Source: Pseudoxanthomonas sp. JBR18
Lineage (GTDB): Bacteria > Pseudomonadota > Gammaproteobacteria > Xanthomonadales > Xanthomonadaceae
Direction of reading: 5' to 3'
NCBI RefSeq assembly: GCF_028198165.1
Contig: NZ_CP116339.1
Location: 2,053,001 to 2,117,000, forward strand
DNA: 64,000 nucleotides
The notes beneath the pieces were generated by a model. The model was not told the DNA's origin, did not search any database, and worked only from the letters and a program-made list of their open reading frames with translations. A program made the position numbers and the translations under genes. Of this stretch, positions 24,012-33,420 are shown one piece after another (the first letter of the stretch is position 1; each line of letters opens with the position of its first letter).

Positions 24012-25673
24012 ATGACTGGCCCCTGCAACATTGCCGCCCGCCTGCCGGAGCTGGCCCGCGAACGTCCCGACCAGGTCGCCCTGCGCTGTCCTGGCCGGCA
24101 CGGCGACTACGCCATCGCGCTGACCTATGCGCAGCTGGATGCGCGCAGCGACGCCATTGCCGCCGGCCTGGCCATGCACGGCATCGGCCGTGGCACGCGC
24201 ACGGTGGTGATGGTGCGGCCCTCGCCCGAGTTCTTCCTGCTGATGTTCGCCCTGTTCAAGGCCGGCGCAGTGCCGGTGCTGGTCGACCCGGGCATCGACC
24301 GGCGCGCGCTGAAGCAATGCCTGGACGAAGCGCAGCCGGAAGCGTTCATCGGCATCCCGCTGGCGCAGGTGGCGCGGCTGGCGCTGGGCTGGGCGCGCAG
24401 TGCGAAGAAGCTCGTCACCGCCGGCCCCAGGTTGGGCTGGGGCGGGGTGACCCTGGCCCGGGTCGAGCGTGACGGCGCCGGTGCGGGCCCGCAGCTAGCG
24501 GCCACCGACGGCGAGGACGTGGCCGGCATCCTGTTCACCAGCGGCTCGACCGGCGTGCCCAAGGGCGTGGTCTACCGGCATCGTCATTTCGTCGGCCAGG
24601 TCGACCTGCTGCGCAATGCCTTCGGCATGACGCCGGGGGGAGTGGACCTGCCGACCTTTCCACCGTTCGCCCTGTTCGATCCCGCGCTGGGGCTGACCAG
24701 TGTGATCCCGGACATGGATCCCACCCGGCCGGCCAAGGCCGACCCGGTCAAGCTGCATGCGGCCATCGCGCGCTTCGGGGTGACCCAGCTGTTCGGCTCG
24801 CCGGCACTGATGCGGGTGCTGGCCAAGCACGGCAAGCCGCTGCCCACGGTCAAGCGGGTGACCTCGGCCGGTGCGCCGGTGCCGCCGCAGATCGTGGAGC
24901 AGATCCGCGCGCTGCTGCCGGCCGATGCCCAGTTCTGGACCCCGTATGGCGCCACCGAATGCCTGCCGGTCGCGGTGATCGAGGGCCGTGAGCTGGTCGC
25001 CACCCGCGCGGCGACCGAGGCCGGCGCCGGCACTTGTGTCGGCCGTGCGGTGGCGCCCAACGTGGTGCGCATCATCGCCATCGACGATGCGCCGATCCCC
25101 GAATGGTCCGGCGTGCAAGAGGTCGCCGCAGGCAGCGTGGGCGAAATCACCGTGGCCGGGCCGACCGCCACCGACAGTTACTTCAACCGCGAGGCCGCCA
25201 CGCGGGCCGCCAAGATCTGCGAGACGCTGCCCGACGGCAGCACGCGCGTGGTGCACCGCATGGGCGACGTGGGCTATTTCGACGCCGAGGGCCGGCTGTG
25301 GTTCTGCGGACGCAAGACCCAGCGGGTGGAAACGGTGCACGGGCCGATGTACACCGAGCAGGTCGAGCCGATCTTCAATGTGCTCAAGCACGTCGCACGC
25401 AGCGCGCTGGTGGGTGTCGGTGCGCCAGGACGCCAGGTCCCCGTGCTGTGTTACGAGCTTGGTGCCGAGACCTGGCAGCATGAGGAAATCGACGGCCCGC
25501 CGGTGGTCAGTCGCGAACAGCTGCGCGCGGCCGCCACCGCGCACGCACACACCGCGTCGATCGAGCATTTCCTGCCGCATCCGGGGTTTCCCGTCGATAT
25601 CCGCCACAACGCCAAGATCGGCCGCGAGCAGCTGGCCCGCTGGGCCGCCGAACAGGGAGTCCCCACCGCATGA
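24012..25673 (+). CDS. oleC: Beta-lactone synthetase OleC
   Basis: OleC activates the beta-hydroxy acid from OleD with ATP and closes it to a beta-lactone. It has 553 residues of the ANL adenylation superfamily. The P-loop is [10 protein letters not shown] at 176-185 and the second signature is YGATE at 312-316; [18 protein letters not shown] supplies the hinge and late core motif. The ATG at 24012 was chosen over an upstream in-frame extension because a GATAAT hexamer at 24000-24005 sits 6 bases before it, which would give a leaderless message. The stop overlaps oleD. Confidence 0.96.
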   Translation: MTGPCNIAARLPELARERPDQVALRCPGRHGDYAIALTYAQLDARSDAIAAGLAMHGIGRGTRTVVMVRPSPEFFLLMFALFKAGAVPVLVDPGIDRRALKQCLDEAQPEAFIGIPLAQVARLALGWARSAKKLVTAGPRLGWGGVTLARVERDGAGAGPQLAATDGEDVAGILFTSGSTGVPKGVVYRHRHFVGQVDLLRNAFGMTPGGVDLPTFPPFALFDPALGLTSVIPDMDPTRPAKADPVKLHAAIARFGVTQLFGSPALMRVLAKHGKPLPTVKRVTSAGAPVPPQIVEQIRALLPADAQFWTPYGATECLPVAVIEGRELVATRAATEAGAGTCVGRAVAPNVVRIIAIDDAPIPEWSGVQEVAAGSVGEITVAGPTATDSYFNREAATRAAKICETLPDGSTRVVHRMGDVGYFDAEGRLWFCGRKTQRVETVHGPMYTEQVEPIFNVLKHVARSALVGVGAPGRQVPVLCYELGAETWQHEEIDGPPVVSREQLRAAATAHAHTASIEHFLPHPGFPVDIRHNAKIGREQLARWAAEQGVPTA

Positions 25674-26668
25674 AGCTATTGGTCACCGGAGGCGGGGGAT
25701 TCCTCGGCCAAGCGTTGTGTCGCGGGTTGGTCGAACGCGGGCATGAGGTCATCAGTTTTCAGCGAGGGGATTACCCGGCGCTGGCGGCGATGGGTGTGGG
25801 CCAGATCCGCGGCGACCTGGCCGACCTCCATGCCATCACCCATGCCGTGGCTGGCGTCGATGCGGTCTTCCACAACGCGGCCAAGGCCGGGGCGTGGGGC
25901 AGCTATGCCAGCTATCACCGCGCCAATGTCGTGGGCACCGACAACGTCATCGCCGCCTGTCGGGCCAATGGCGTGAGCAGGCTGGTCTATACCTCGACCC
26001 CCAGCGTGACCCATCGGGCCACCCATCCGGTGGAGGGCCTGGGCGCCGACGCGGTGCCTTACGGAGAGGATTTCCAGGCGCCCTATGCGGCGACCAAGGC
26101 GATCGCCGAGCAGCAGGTGCTGGCGGCTAACGATGCGGACCTGGCGACCATCGCCCTGCGCCCACGTCTGATCTGGGGGCCGGGCGATCACCAGATCCTG
26201 CCGCGGCTAGTCGCGCGCGCGCGCAGCGGGCGGTTGCGGATCGTCGGCGATGGCATGAACAAGGTCGACACCACCTATATCGACAACGCCGCGCAGGCGC
26301 ATTTCGATGCCTTCGACCACCTGGCCCCGGGCGCGGTCTGCGCCGGTAAGGCCTATTTCATCTCCAACGGCGAGCCCTGGCCGATGCGCGAGGTGTTGAA
26401 CGCGCTTCTGGCCGCCACCGGCACGCCGCCGGTGGACAAGACGCTGTCCTTCAAGACCGCCTACCGCGTCGGCGCGGCTTGCGAGACGCTGTGGAAGCTG
26501 CTGCCGCTCAAGGGCGAGCCGCCGCTGACGCGCTTTTTGGCCGAACAGCTGTGCACTCCGCACTGGTACAGCATGGAGCCGGCGCGACGCGACTTCGGCT
26601 ATGTGCCGCGCGTATCGATGCGCGAAGGCATGGCGCGCCTGAAAGCCGCGTGGAGGGAAGGCGGCTGA
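25670..26668 (+). CDS. oleD: NADPH-dependent 2-alkyl-3-oxoalkanoate reductase OleD
   Basis: OleD reduces the beta-keto acid product of OleA to the beta-hydroxy acid that OleC uses. It has 332 residues of the extended short-chain dehydrogenase family. The Rossmann motif is GGGGFLG (7-13), with the catalytic Tyr139 and Lys143 in [13 protein letters not shown] and the conserved serine/threonine in YTSTPSV. It overlaps oleC by ATGA, so the two are translationally coupled, although OleD acts before OleC in the pathway. Confidence 0.96.
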   Translation: MKLLVTGGGGFLGQALCRGLVERGHEVISFQRGDYPALAAMGVGQIRGDLADLHAITHAVAGVDAVFHNAAKAGAWGSYASYHRANVVGTDNVIAACRANGVSRLVYTSTPSVTHRATHPVEGLGADAVPYGEDFQAPYAATKAIAEQQVLAANDADLATIALRPRLIWGPGDHQILPRLVARARSGRLRIVGDGMNKVDTTYIDNAAQAHFDAFDHLAPGAVCAGKAYFISNGEPWPMREVLNALLAATGTPPVDKTLSFKTAYRVGAACETLWKLLPLKGEPPLTRFLAEQLCTPHWYSMEPARRDFGYVPRVSMREGMARLKAAWREGG

Positions 26669-26740
26669 TTCCTCACGCCGCGCGCATGCCGGTGGCGGGA
26701 TGGTAGGGCCGCGCCGATCCGGCGCGACAGGAGCCACGCC

Positions 26741-26899
26741 ATGCTGCATTACGCCATCGTCTTCTTCGTCATCGCGCTGATCGCCGCGTTCCTGGGCTTC
26801 AGTGGCATTGCCGGTGCGGCGTCCAGCGTCGCGTGGATCTGCTTTGTGGTGTTCCTGATCCTGGCGGTGGTGTCGCTGTTCCGCAAAGGCAAGGTATGA
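26741..26899 (+). CDS. DUF1328 small membrane protein
   Basis: The protein has 52 residues, with two hydrophobic segments ([18 protein letters not shown] and [18 protein letters not shown]) around a GIAGAASS turn and a short basic tail. This is the DUF1328 (YtjA-like) pattern. A good ribosome site (ACAGGAG) lies before the ATG. It is preceded by a short CGCGCCG-ATC-CGGCGCG hairpin at 26710-26726 that may end the oleCD message. Function is unknown; some members respond to stress. Confidence 0.85.
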   Translation: MLHYAIVFFVIALIAAFLGFSGIAGAASSVAWICFVVFLILAVVSLFRKGKV

Positions 26900-26915
26900 G
26901 GCGTGGCCAAGGCGC

Positions 26916-27401
26916 TCACAGCGCGCAAGTGAAGTAACCCACGCGCTTGCCGTTGGGCAGGTCGGCCTGGCCGATTTGTTCGAACCCCAGGCGTCGGTGG
27001 AACGCCACCGAGCCGGGGTTGGGCGGTGAGAGATTGATCTCACATGCGAGACGCACCTGCCCGTTCGCACGTGCCTCACGCTTGAGCATCTCGTAGAGTG
27101 CGCCGGCCAAGCCGCGTCCTTGCGCATGCTCGGCCACGACCACGCGGTCGATGTAGACGAACCGCTCGAAGCGGGCGGAGAGCCAGGCGAAGTTGGGGTT
27201 GTCGTATGCCGCATCCTGATCCAGCGCGATCAGCAGCGCCTCGGCATCGCCGCTGGTCCGCGCGAAGCAGGCCTTCTCGATCAAAGAGGAAAATGACGCC
27301 GGTTCCAGCCAGGACAGCGCCGCGGCGTGTTGGTTGTTCAACGCCAGCAGCGCGGGCAGATCGTCCGAGTTGACTTGGCGTAGCTGCGCCGCCGACATCA
27401 T
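26916..27401 (-). CDS. GNAT-family N-acetyltransferase
   Basis: The protein has 161 residues. The acetyl-CoA binding loop [20 protein letters not shown] has the Q/R-x-x-G-x-G/A pattern of motif A, followed by [11 protein letters not shown] of motif B. The start ATGATG overlaps the ddl stop codon, so it is translationally coupled to ddl. The substrate is unknown. Confidence 0.85.
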   Translation of the reverse strand: MMSAAQLRQVNSDDLPALLALNNQHAAALSWLEPASFSSLIEKACFARTSGDAEALLIALDQDAAYDNPNFAWLSARFERFVYIDRVVVAEHAQGRGLAGALYEMLKREARANGQVRLACEINLSPPNPGSVAFHRRLGFEQIGQADLPNGKRVGYFTCAL

Positions 27402-28504
27402 GCGTTCAGTGCCACGCTGCTGTGCAGAACGGCGTCGTCTGCGTGGCGCTCCAGCGCCAGCTCGATCAGGCGCGTGACCAACTGCGGATAGGTCATGCCG
27501 CTGGCCTGCCATAGCTTGGGATACATGCTGATCCGGGTGAAGCCGGGCAGAGTATTGAGCTCATTGATAACCACCTCGCCCTGTGGCGTCAGGAACACAT
27601 CCACCCGTGCCAGCCCGGCGCAGTCCAATGCCTGGTAGGCACGCAAGGCGATGGCCTGGATGCGGGCCTGGGTGTCGGCGTCCAATTCAGCCGGGACGAC
27701 GACCTCGGCGCCATCCTCGTTGAGGTACTTGGTGTCGTAGGCGTAGAAGGCATCGTGCACGACGACCTCGCCACACACGCTGGCCTGCGGCGCATCGTTG
27801 CCCAGCACCGCGCATTCGATCTCGCGCCCGGCGACGGCCGCTTCGACCAGCACCTTGTGGTCGTATCGGAAGGCCTGCGCCAGCGCCGCCGCCAGCCCGG
27901 CGGCCTCGGTGACGCGGCTGACGCCGACCGATGAGCCCTGGTTGGCCGGCTTGACGAACAGCGGCAAGCCCAGGCGCGCGATCAGTGCCTCGGCGTCCAG
28001 CGCGGCGGCGCTGCGCCGGGTCAGGCATTCGAACGGGGCCACCTGCAGGCCGGCATCGCGCAACAAGCGCTTGGCCACATCCTTGTCCATCGCCACTGCC
28101 GAGCCAAGCACGCCGGAGCCGACGAAGGGCAGATTGGCCACGCGCAACAGGCCCTGAAACGCGCCGTCCTCGCCCAGGGTGCCGTGGACAATGTTGAACA
28201 CCACGTCGACCTGGGCCAGCGCGGCGCCCGCCTCGACCGGCTGCAGCTGCAGCCGTGGGGCGCCGGGAATCAAGGCCACGCCCTGGCCGCCGGGTTGCAG
28301 CGCGATGCGCTTGGGGTCATGGGCGTGCTGCAGCCAGGCCTGCGGATCGCACAGGTGCCATTGGCCCTGTTTGTCGATGCCGATCAGCACCGGCTCGAAG
28401 CGCGTGGTGTCCAGGGCCTCGACGATGTTGCGCGCCGACTGCAGCGAGACCTCGTGTTCGGCCGATCTGCCGCCGAAGAGAATGCCCACGCGTGTCCTGC
28501 CCAT
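27398..28504 (-). CDS. ddl: D-alanine--D-alanine ligase
   Basis: This ligase makes the D-Ala-D-Ala dipeptide of peptidoglycan with ATP. It has 368 residues, the DdlA length. Visible features are [20 protein letters not shown] at the N-terminus, [17 protein letters not shown], the ATP-grasp segment [17 protein letters not shown], and [20 protein letters not shown] with the metal-binding Glu and Asn. It lies outside a division/cell-wall cluster and shares an operon only with the GNAT gene, so it is probably the DdlA-type paralogue. Confidence 0.95.
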   Translation of the reverse strand: MGRTRVGILFGGRSAEHEVSLQSARNIVEALDTTRFEPVLIGIDKQGQWHLCDPQAWLQHAHDPKRIALQPGGQGVALIPGAPRLQLQPVEAGAALAQVDVVFNIVHGTLGEDGAFQGLLRVANLPFVGSGVLGSAVAMDKDVAKRLLRDAGLQVAPFECLTRRSAAALDAEALIARLGLPLFVKPANQGSSVGVSRVTEAAGLAAALAQAFRYDHKVLVEAAVAGREIECAVLGNDAPQASVCGEVVVHDAFYAYDTKYLNEDGAEVVVPAELDADTQARIQAIALRAYQALDCAGLARVDVFLTPQGEVVINELNTLPGFTRISMYPKLWQASGMTYPQLVTRLIELALERHADDAVLHSSVALNA

Positions 28505-28614
28505 CGCACCGCCCATCCACTGTTGCCCTCGAGGCGCACAGCATGAACCGTCACGCGGCCGCTTGCCCATTCGCAGATGCGGGCGTAGCGCATGGCCCGG
28601 TTAGAATGCCCGCC

Positions 28615-29244
28615 ATGTCGCCGCCCCCTTTCGATGCCCTCAAGCCGCTGGCTGGCCGTGCGCTGGAAACCGCGCTCAACCGCGCCATCGCGCTGGACCC
28701 GGACACCCGCGATGCGCTGGCCCCGCTGGCCGGGCGGCGGATCGCCATCGCCCTGGCCTCGCCGCCGCTGGCGCTGGAGATCGCGGTGGAGGCCCAGCGC
28801 CTGCACGTGGGCCCGGTCGATGCCACCAGCGAGCCCGACCTGGCCGTGCGCAGCACTCTGGGCGGCCTGCTGGGACAACTGCCGTTCCTGCGTCGCGATG
28901 ACGCCGCGCCGGTGGGCAAGCTGCGGGTCTCCGGCGATGCCGAACTGGCGCGCCGGCTGCAGACCCTGGCCACGCGCTTCGATCCGGACTGGGACCGCCC
29001 CTTCGTCACGGTCTTCGGCCAGGTGCTGGGCGTGCAGGTCGCCAGCGCGGTGCGCGCGACCCTGCTGAAGCTGCGCGACACCGGAGGCGAGCTGGCCACC
29101 AGCGCGGCCGAGTACGTCACCGAGGAATCCCGCGATGTGGTCGCCCGCGCCGAGCTGGAAGCCTTCTGCGACGACGTGGACATCGCGCGTGACGACGTGG
29201 AGCGACTGGCCGCGCGCGTGGCCCGACTGGCGCTGCGCGCATGA
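28615..29244 (+). CDS. ubiJ: Ubiquinone biosynthesis accessory factor UbiJ (SCP2 domain)
   Basis: The protein has 209 residues. The SCP2-like lipid-binding N-terminal half ([21 protein letters not shown] strand pattern, [18 protein letters not shown]) is followed by a helical C-terminus. UbiJ and UbiK scaffold the soluble ubiquinone complex. Immediate coupling to ubiB (ATGATG overlap) supports the assignment. A TAGAAT hexamer at 28602-28607 ends 7 bases before the ATG, so translation from a leaderless message is plausible. An in-frame ATG at 28606 is the alternative start. ubiE is not adjacent. Confidence 0.87.
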   Translation: MSPPPFDALKPLAGRALETALNRAIALDPDTRDALAPLAGRRIAIALASPPLALEIAVEAQRLHVGPVDATSEPDLAVRSTLGGLLGQLPFLRRDDAAPVGKLRVSGDAELARRLQTLATRFDPDWDRPFVTVFGQVLGVQVASAVRATLLKLRDTGGELATSAAEYVTEESRDVVARAELEAFCDDVDIARDDVERLAARVARLALRA

Positions 29245-30923
29245 TGTGGCCGGGCATGAAGAGCTGGCGCGCGGCCCTGCGCGCCAACAAGATTGGCCGC
29301 GTGCTGATCCGCTACCGCCTGGACGCGCTGCTGGACGACACCCCGGCCGGTCCGTGGCTCAAGCTGGCGCGGCCGTTCGTGCCACGCGCGCGCGACGACG
29401 TGGCCGCAATGAGCCGCGGCGCGCGCCTGCGCATGGTGCTGCAGGAGCTGGGGCCGATCTTCGTCAAGTTCGGGCAGATCCTCTCCACCCGCCGCGACCT
29501 GATCCCGCCGGACGTGGCCGAGGAACTGACCCTGCTGCAGGACCGGGTCAAGCCGTTCGACGGACTCAAGGCCCAGGCCATCGTCGAGCAGGCCCTGGGC
29601 ATGCCGATCGACGCGGCGTTCGCGCACTTCGACACCACGCCGCTGGCCTCGGCCTCGATCGCCCAGGTGCACGCGGCCACGCTGCACGATGGGCGCCAGG
29701 TGGTGGTCAAGGTGCTGCGCCCGGAGATCGAGGCGCAGATCGCCGGTGACATCGCCTTGCTCAAGTCCGGCGCGGCCCTGGTCGACTACGCACACCCGTC
29801 CGCCGACAAGATCCGCCCGAAGGAGATCGTCGCCGAGATCGAGACCACCCTGGCCGCCGAGCTGGACCTGCAGCGCGAGGGCGCCAACGCCAGCGTGATG
29901 CGCCGGTTCTGGAAGGATTCGCCGGACCTGTACGTGCCGGAGATCATCTGGAGTCATACCGCCGAGCGCGCGCTGACCATGGAGCGGGTTAGCGGCATCC
30001 CCTCCGACGACATCGCCGCGCTGGACGCGGCCGGAATCGACCGCAAGGCCCTGGCGGCCAAGGGCGTGCGGGTGTTCTACACCCAGGTATTCCGCGACAA
30101 CTTCTTCCACGCCGATGCGCACGCCGGCAACATCTGGGTCGATCCGGACCCGGCGCGCAAGGACAACCCGCGCTTCATCGCGCTGGATTTCGGCATCGTC
30201 GGACAGCTCTCGCAGCAGGACCAGTACTACCTGGCCGAGAACTTCATGGCCATCTTCAACAAGGATTACCGGCGCATCGCCGAGCTGCACGTGGAAGCCG
30301 GCTGGATGCCGGCCACCGTGCGCATCGACGAGCTGGAGGCCGCCGCGCGCGCGGTGTGCGAGCCGTACTTCACCCGGCCGCTGAGCGATATCTCACTGGC
30401 GCAGGTGCTGATCAAGCTGTTCCGCACCGCGCAGAAGTACGAGCTGACCCTGCAGCCGCAGCTGATCCTGCTGCAGAAAACCTTGCTCAACATCGAGGGC
30501 GTAGGCCGCCAGCTGGACCCGCAGCTGGACATCTGGGCGGTGGCCAAGCCGGTGCTCGAGCGCATCCTGATCCGCCGCTACAGCCCCATGCGTGCGGTGC
30601 ACGAGCTGCGCAAGCGTCTGCCGGAGATCATGACCCACGCCCCGGACATGCCGCGCCTGGTACACAGCTGGCTCAGGCAGCAGGTGGAAGGCAAGCACGA
30701 GCTGGCGATGCGCTCCAAGGACCTGGCCGAACTCAACCTCACCCTGCAGCGCCTGCAACGCCGGGTGGTGACCGCCATCGGCGGCGCCGGTCTGCTGGTG
30801 GTGGCCGCGGTGCTGCACGCCTTCGGCGTGGGCGGCCCGAGTCTGTGGGGTGTGCCGCTGTGGACCTGGTTCACCGGCGTGGCCGGCACCCTGGCGCTGC
30901 TCTCAGCGTGGCTGCGGCGCTGA
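29241..30923 (+). CDS. ubiB: Ubiquinone biosynthesis atypical kinase/ATPase UbiB
   Basis: The protein has 560 residues of the ADCK/ABC1 family needed for ubiquinone synthesis. The family-specific KxGQ motif appears as [11 protein letters not shown], followed by [20 protein letters not shown] with the A-rich nucleotide loop and lysine. [12 protein letters not shown] is the catalytic loop and [10 protein letters not shown] the metal-binding DFG. Two hydrophobic segments at the C-terminus ([18 protein letters not shown] and [16 protein letters not shown]) anchor it in the inner membrane. It overlaps ubiJ. Confidence 0.97.
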   Translation: MMWPGMKSWRAALRANKIGRVLIRYRLDALLDDTPAGPWLKLARPFVPRARDDVAAMSRGARLRMVLQELGPIFVKFGQILSTRRDLIPPDVAEELTLLQDRVKPFDGLKAQAIVEQALGMPIDAAFAHFDTTPLASASIAQVHAATLHDGRQVVVKVLRPEIEAQIAGDIALLKSGAALVDYAHPSADKIRPKEIVAEIETTLAAELDLQREGANASVMRRFWKDSPDLYVPEIIWSHTAERALTMERVSGIPSDDIAALDAAGIDRKALAAKGVRVFYTQVFRDNFFHADAHAGNIWVDPDPARKDNPRFIALDFGIVGQLSQQDQYYLAENFMAIFNKDYRRIAELHVEAGWMPATVRIDELEAAARAVCEPYFTRPLSDISLAQVLIKLFRTAQKYELTLQPQLILLQKTLLNIEGVGRQLDPQLDIWAVAKPVLERILIRRYSPMRAVHELRKRLPEIMTHAPDMPRLVHSWLRQQVEGKHELAMRSKDLAELNLTLQRLQRRVVTAIGGAGLLVVAAVLHAFGVGGPSLWGVPLWTWFTGVAGTLALLSAWLRR

Positions 30924-30930
30924 AAATGCA

Positions 30931-31533
30931 ATGACGATGTCCGGCGCCGCGTCGCTGCAGGCCCTGAAGGCTGAGCTGTTCGCTCACGGCGAACGCAACG
31001 ACGCCGTGCAGCAGGCGCGTGACGCACGGATGCTCAATATCACGCCTGACACCGGCGAGTTCCTGGCGGTGTTGGTACGTGCCACGGACGCGCGCCGGGT
31101 GCTGGAAATCGGCACATCCAACGGTTATTCGACGCTGTGGCTGGCCGAGGCGGCCGCTGCACTCAGCGGGCGGGTCACCACGCTGGAATTCGCGCCCGAT
31201 AAATGGCAGCTGGCACAGGCCACGTTCGCGCGCAGCGGTCTGGCCAAGACGATCACCTCGGTGCAGGGCGATGCCGGTGACTGGCTAGCATCAGCGCAGG
31301 AGGCGTCGGCCGACTTGGTGTTCCTCGATGCCGACCGCAGTCGTTATCTGGCCTGGTGGTCGAACCTGCGCCGGATCTTGAGGCCCGGCGGCACGCTGGT
31401 GGTGGACAACGCGATCTCACACGCCGCCGAGCTGGCGGCGTTCGAGGCCACGCTGCGCGCGGATGCGGACTTCACCTGCGCGCTCCTTCCGGTGGGCAAG
31501 GGCGAACTGGTAGCCGTGCGTGCGCCGGGCTGA
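30931..31533 (+). CDS. O-methyltransferase-like SAM-dependent methyltransferase
   Basis: The protein has 200 residues. The SAM motif I is VLEIGTSNGYSTLWLA; acidic loops follow in TLEFAPDK and VQGDAGDW, then VFLDADRSRYLAWW and LRPGGTLVVDNAI. This is the catechol/caffeoyl-CoA O-methyltransferase (YrrM) pattern. It starts 8 bases after ubiB, so it probably belongs to the same operon, but the fold class differs from UbiE/UbiG and the substrate is unknown. Confidence 0.85.
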   Translation: MTMSGAASLQALKAELFAHGERNDAVQQARDARMLNITPDTGEFLAVLVRATDARRVLEIGTSNGYSTLWLAEAAAALSGRVTTLEFAPDKWQLAQATFARSGLAKTITSVQGDAGDWLASAQEASADLVFLDADRSRYLAWWSNLRRILRPGGTLVVDNAISHAAELAAFEATLRADADFTCALLPVGKGELVAVRAPG

Positions 31534-31539
31534 GTGTCC

Positions 31540-31992
31540 TCAGCCGCCGGCGGCGACCTTGCTGAAGAAGTCGTAGATGCCTTCGTCACTCATCTTGCGC
31601 GCGTTGGCCAGTTCGCCCAGCTTGGTGGTGTAGACGACCTTGCCTTCAGGCGAGACCACCACCGCGGCGGGGATGCCCTTCTCGATCGGGTTGCCGTAGG
31701 CGTTGGCGACGTCGAGGTTGTGGTCCCAGTTGCCCACGTCGACCTTGACCACCTCGAAGTGCTGCTTGACCAGCGCGGCGTTCTTCTCACTGTGCAGGGA
31801 CTTGTCCAACGCCCGGCAATCGCCGCACCAGTTGGCGCCGAAGATCAGCAGGGTCGGCTTGTGCGCCTGCTTGGCGGTGGCCAGCGCGTGGGCGACCTCG
31901 GCCTTGGCATTGGCCTGGGGATCGTAGGGCAGGTCGGCGGCCAGCGCCGGCAGGGCAGCCATCAGCAGCAACAGGGGCAGCAGTCGCTTCAT
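31540..31992 (-). CDS. Periplasmic thioredoxin-like protein
   Basis: The protein has 150 residues. A signal peptide (MKRLLPLLLLMAALPALA) is followed by a thioredoxin fold with the active site Cys56-GD-Cys59 (GANWCGDCRALD), as in thiol:disulfide proteins of the DsbD-gamma/SoxW type. The cis-proline is in KGIPAAVVVSPEG. It converges with the upstream methyltransferase gene over a gap of only 6 bases. It is probably a periplasmic disulfide reductase or isomerase; the substrate is unknown. Confidence 0.85.
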   Translation of the reverse strand: MKRLLPLLLLMAALPALAADLPYDPQANAKAEVAHALATAKQAHKPTLLIFGANWCGDCRALDKSLHSEKNAALVKQHFEVVKVDVGNWDHNLDVANAYGNPIEKGIPAAVVVSPEGKVVYTTKLGELANARKMSDEGIYDFFSKVAAGG

Positions 31993-32133
31993 CGTGGGGA
32001 TCTCGTCGGGGTGAGTCCCTGATCGTCGGGACGGGGAGGGGCCGCGTCAACCTGTCGGTGTGCCGGTGGCGCAACGCCGTGTCCCGCCGCGCGAACCGCG
32101 ATACTAAGCGGCCCGTTCTTTATCCATGCCGCC

Positions 32134-32844
32134 ATGTCTGCCGCGCCGCCCATTCCCGTGCTCTACCTGGACGACCAACTGGCCGTGGTCGACAAGCCGG
32201 CCGGGCTGATGGTCCACGACAGCGGGCTGGCGCGCGGGGAGGACCAGTTCCTGGCCGATCTGCTGCGCGAGCAGCTGGGCCGGCCGATCTTCCTGATCCA
32301 CCGCCTGGACCGGGCCACCAGTGGCTGCCTGCTGGTCGCCTTCGACCGTGACACGGCATCGCGGCTGGGCCAGGTCTTCATGTCGCGCGAAGTGGAGAAG
32401 GACTACCTGGCGGTGTGTCGCGGTTGGCCGGAGGACCGGTTCACTATCGACCATGCGCTGGATGGCGGCCCGGGCAAGCCGGCCAAGAAGCCCGCGCTCA
32501 CCGACTTCGTGCGCCTGGGCACTGGCGAACTGGACGTGCCTTCAGGCGGCTTTGAGACCTCGCGCTATGCGCTGCTGCGCTGCCGGCCGCAGACCGGACG
32601 CTTCCGCCAGATCCGCCGCCACTTGAAGCACGCGTTCCATCACCTGATCGGCGACACCAGTCATGGCGAAGGGCGCCACAACCGCGCTTTCCGCATGCGC
32701 GGCGTGCATCGCATGCTGCTGCACGCGCGGCGGCTGTCTGTTTTGCATCCACATACCGGCGTGCGCATCGAGGCACTAGCGCCGCTGGATACCGAATTCA
32801 TCAAGGCATTGGATCTGTTCGGCTGGGATCACGACCTGCGCTAG
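32134..32844 (+). CDS. truC: RluA-family pseudouridine synthase, TruC-like
   Basis: The protein has 236 residues. The catalytic motif is HRLDRATSG with Asp59, preceded by VVDKPAGLMVH. The C-terminal KVR-type contacts appear in RPQTGRFRQIRRHLKHAFHH. The short RluA-like form without an S4 domain and the VHRMLLHARRL segment fit TruC (tRNA U65), but other RluA members cannot be excluded. It is divergent from the thioredoxin-like gene across 141 bases. Confidence 0.82.
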   Translation: MSAAPPIPVLYLDDQLAVVDKPAGLMVHDSGLARGEDQFLADLLREQLGRPIFLIHRLDRATSGCLLVAFDRDTASRLGQVFMSREVEKDYLAVCRGWPEDRFTIDHALDGGPGKPAKKPALTDFVRLGTGELDVPSGGFETSRYALLRCRPQTGRFRQIRRHLKHAFHHLIGDTSHGEGRHNRAFRMRGVHRMLLHARRLSVLHPHTGVRIEALAPLDTEFIKALDLFGWDHDLR

Positions 32845-32865
32845 GGCGCGACTGTGATGACCGAT

Positions 32866-33264
32866 TCACCCCACGCGCAGCGCCGCCAGCACCATCAGGG
32901 CAAGGGTGCAGCCGAGGCCGACGAACCACACCCCACTGCGCAGGCTGGCCAGGTTGGCGATGTAGGCCACGCCGTGGGCGATGCGCGACACCAGGATCAG
33001 CAGCGCCAGCGTCGCGACCGTGGCCGCACCAACGCCTGCCGAATGCGCCATCAGCACACCGGCAGCGAACAGCGGGAAGGCTTCAAAACCGTTGAGCTGA
33101 GCCGCATGCGCACGCTGCGAACGTGGGTTGGCCTGCTGTGCCTGCCAGGCGCGCGGATTGTGGTTGTCGTAGCGTCCGCCGGCGCTGGCCTTGGCGACCG
33201 TGGTCCACAGGTAAGGCAGCAGCGCAACGATCAACACGCACCAATACGCAATCGAATAGGACAT
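32866..33264 (-). CDS. MAPEG-family membrane protein
   Basis: The protein has 132 residues with four hydrophobic segments (AYWCVLIVALLPYLWTTVA, AFPLFAAGVLMA, VATLALLILVSRIA and VGLGCTLALMVLAAL). The RAHAAQLNGFEAFPLFAAGV motif and RIAHGVAYIANL match the MAPEG (microsomal eicosanoid and glutathione metabolism) pattern. Bacterial members are mostly of unknown substrate. Confidence 0.85.
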   Translation of the reverse strand: MSYSIAYWCVLIVALLPYLWTTVAKASAGGRYDNHNPRAWQAQQANPRSQRAHAAQLNGFEAFPLFAAGVLMAHSAGVGAATVATLALLILVSRIAHGVAYIANLASLRSGVWFVGLGCTLALMVLAALRVG

Positions 33265-33356
33265 GACGGGGGCTCGAACGGGAGAAGGCGCGCAGCTTAG
33301 CCCTCGCCGCACGTGCGTGGCGCCTCGCCGCTCAGGCCCGGCCTGTCGTTCCCTTT

Positions 33357-33390
33357 AAAAGGCACGGGCCCGCGATCTGCGGGCCCGTGC
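33357..33390 (-). terminator. Terminator of the M28 peptidase gene
   Basis: A 12-bp stem GCACGGGCCCGC / GCGGGCCCGTGC with loop GATCT spans 33362-33390. On the minus strand it is followed by CTTTTAAAGG, the T tract of an intrinsic terminator, about 30 bases after the M28 stop codon. Confidence 0.88.
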
Positions 33391-33420
33391 TTGAATGCAT
33401 GGCGACACCTCGTGTGGCGT

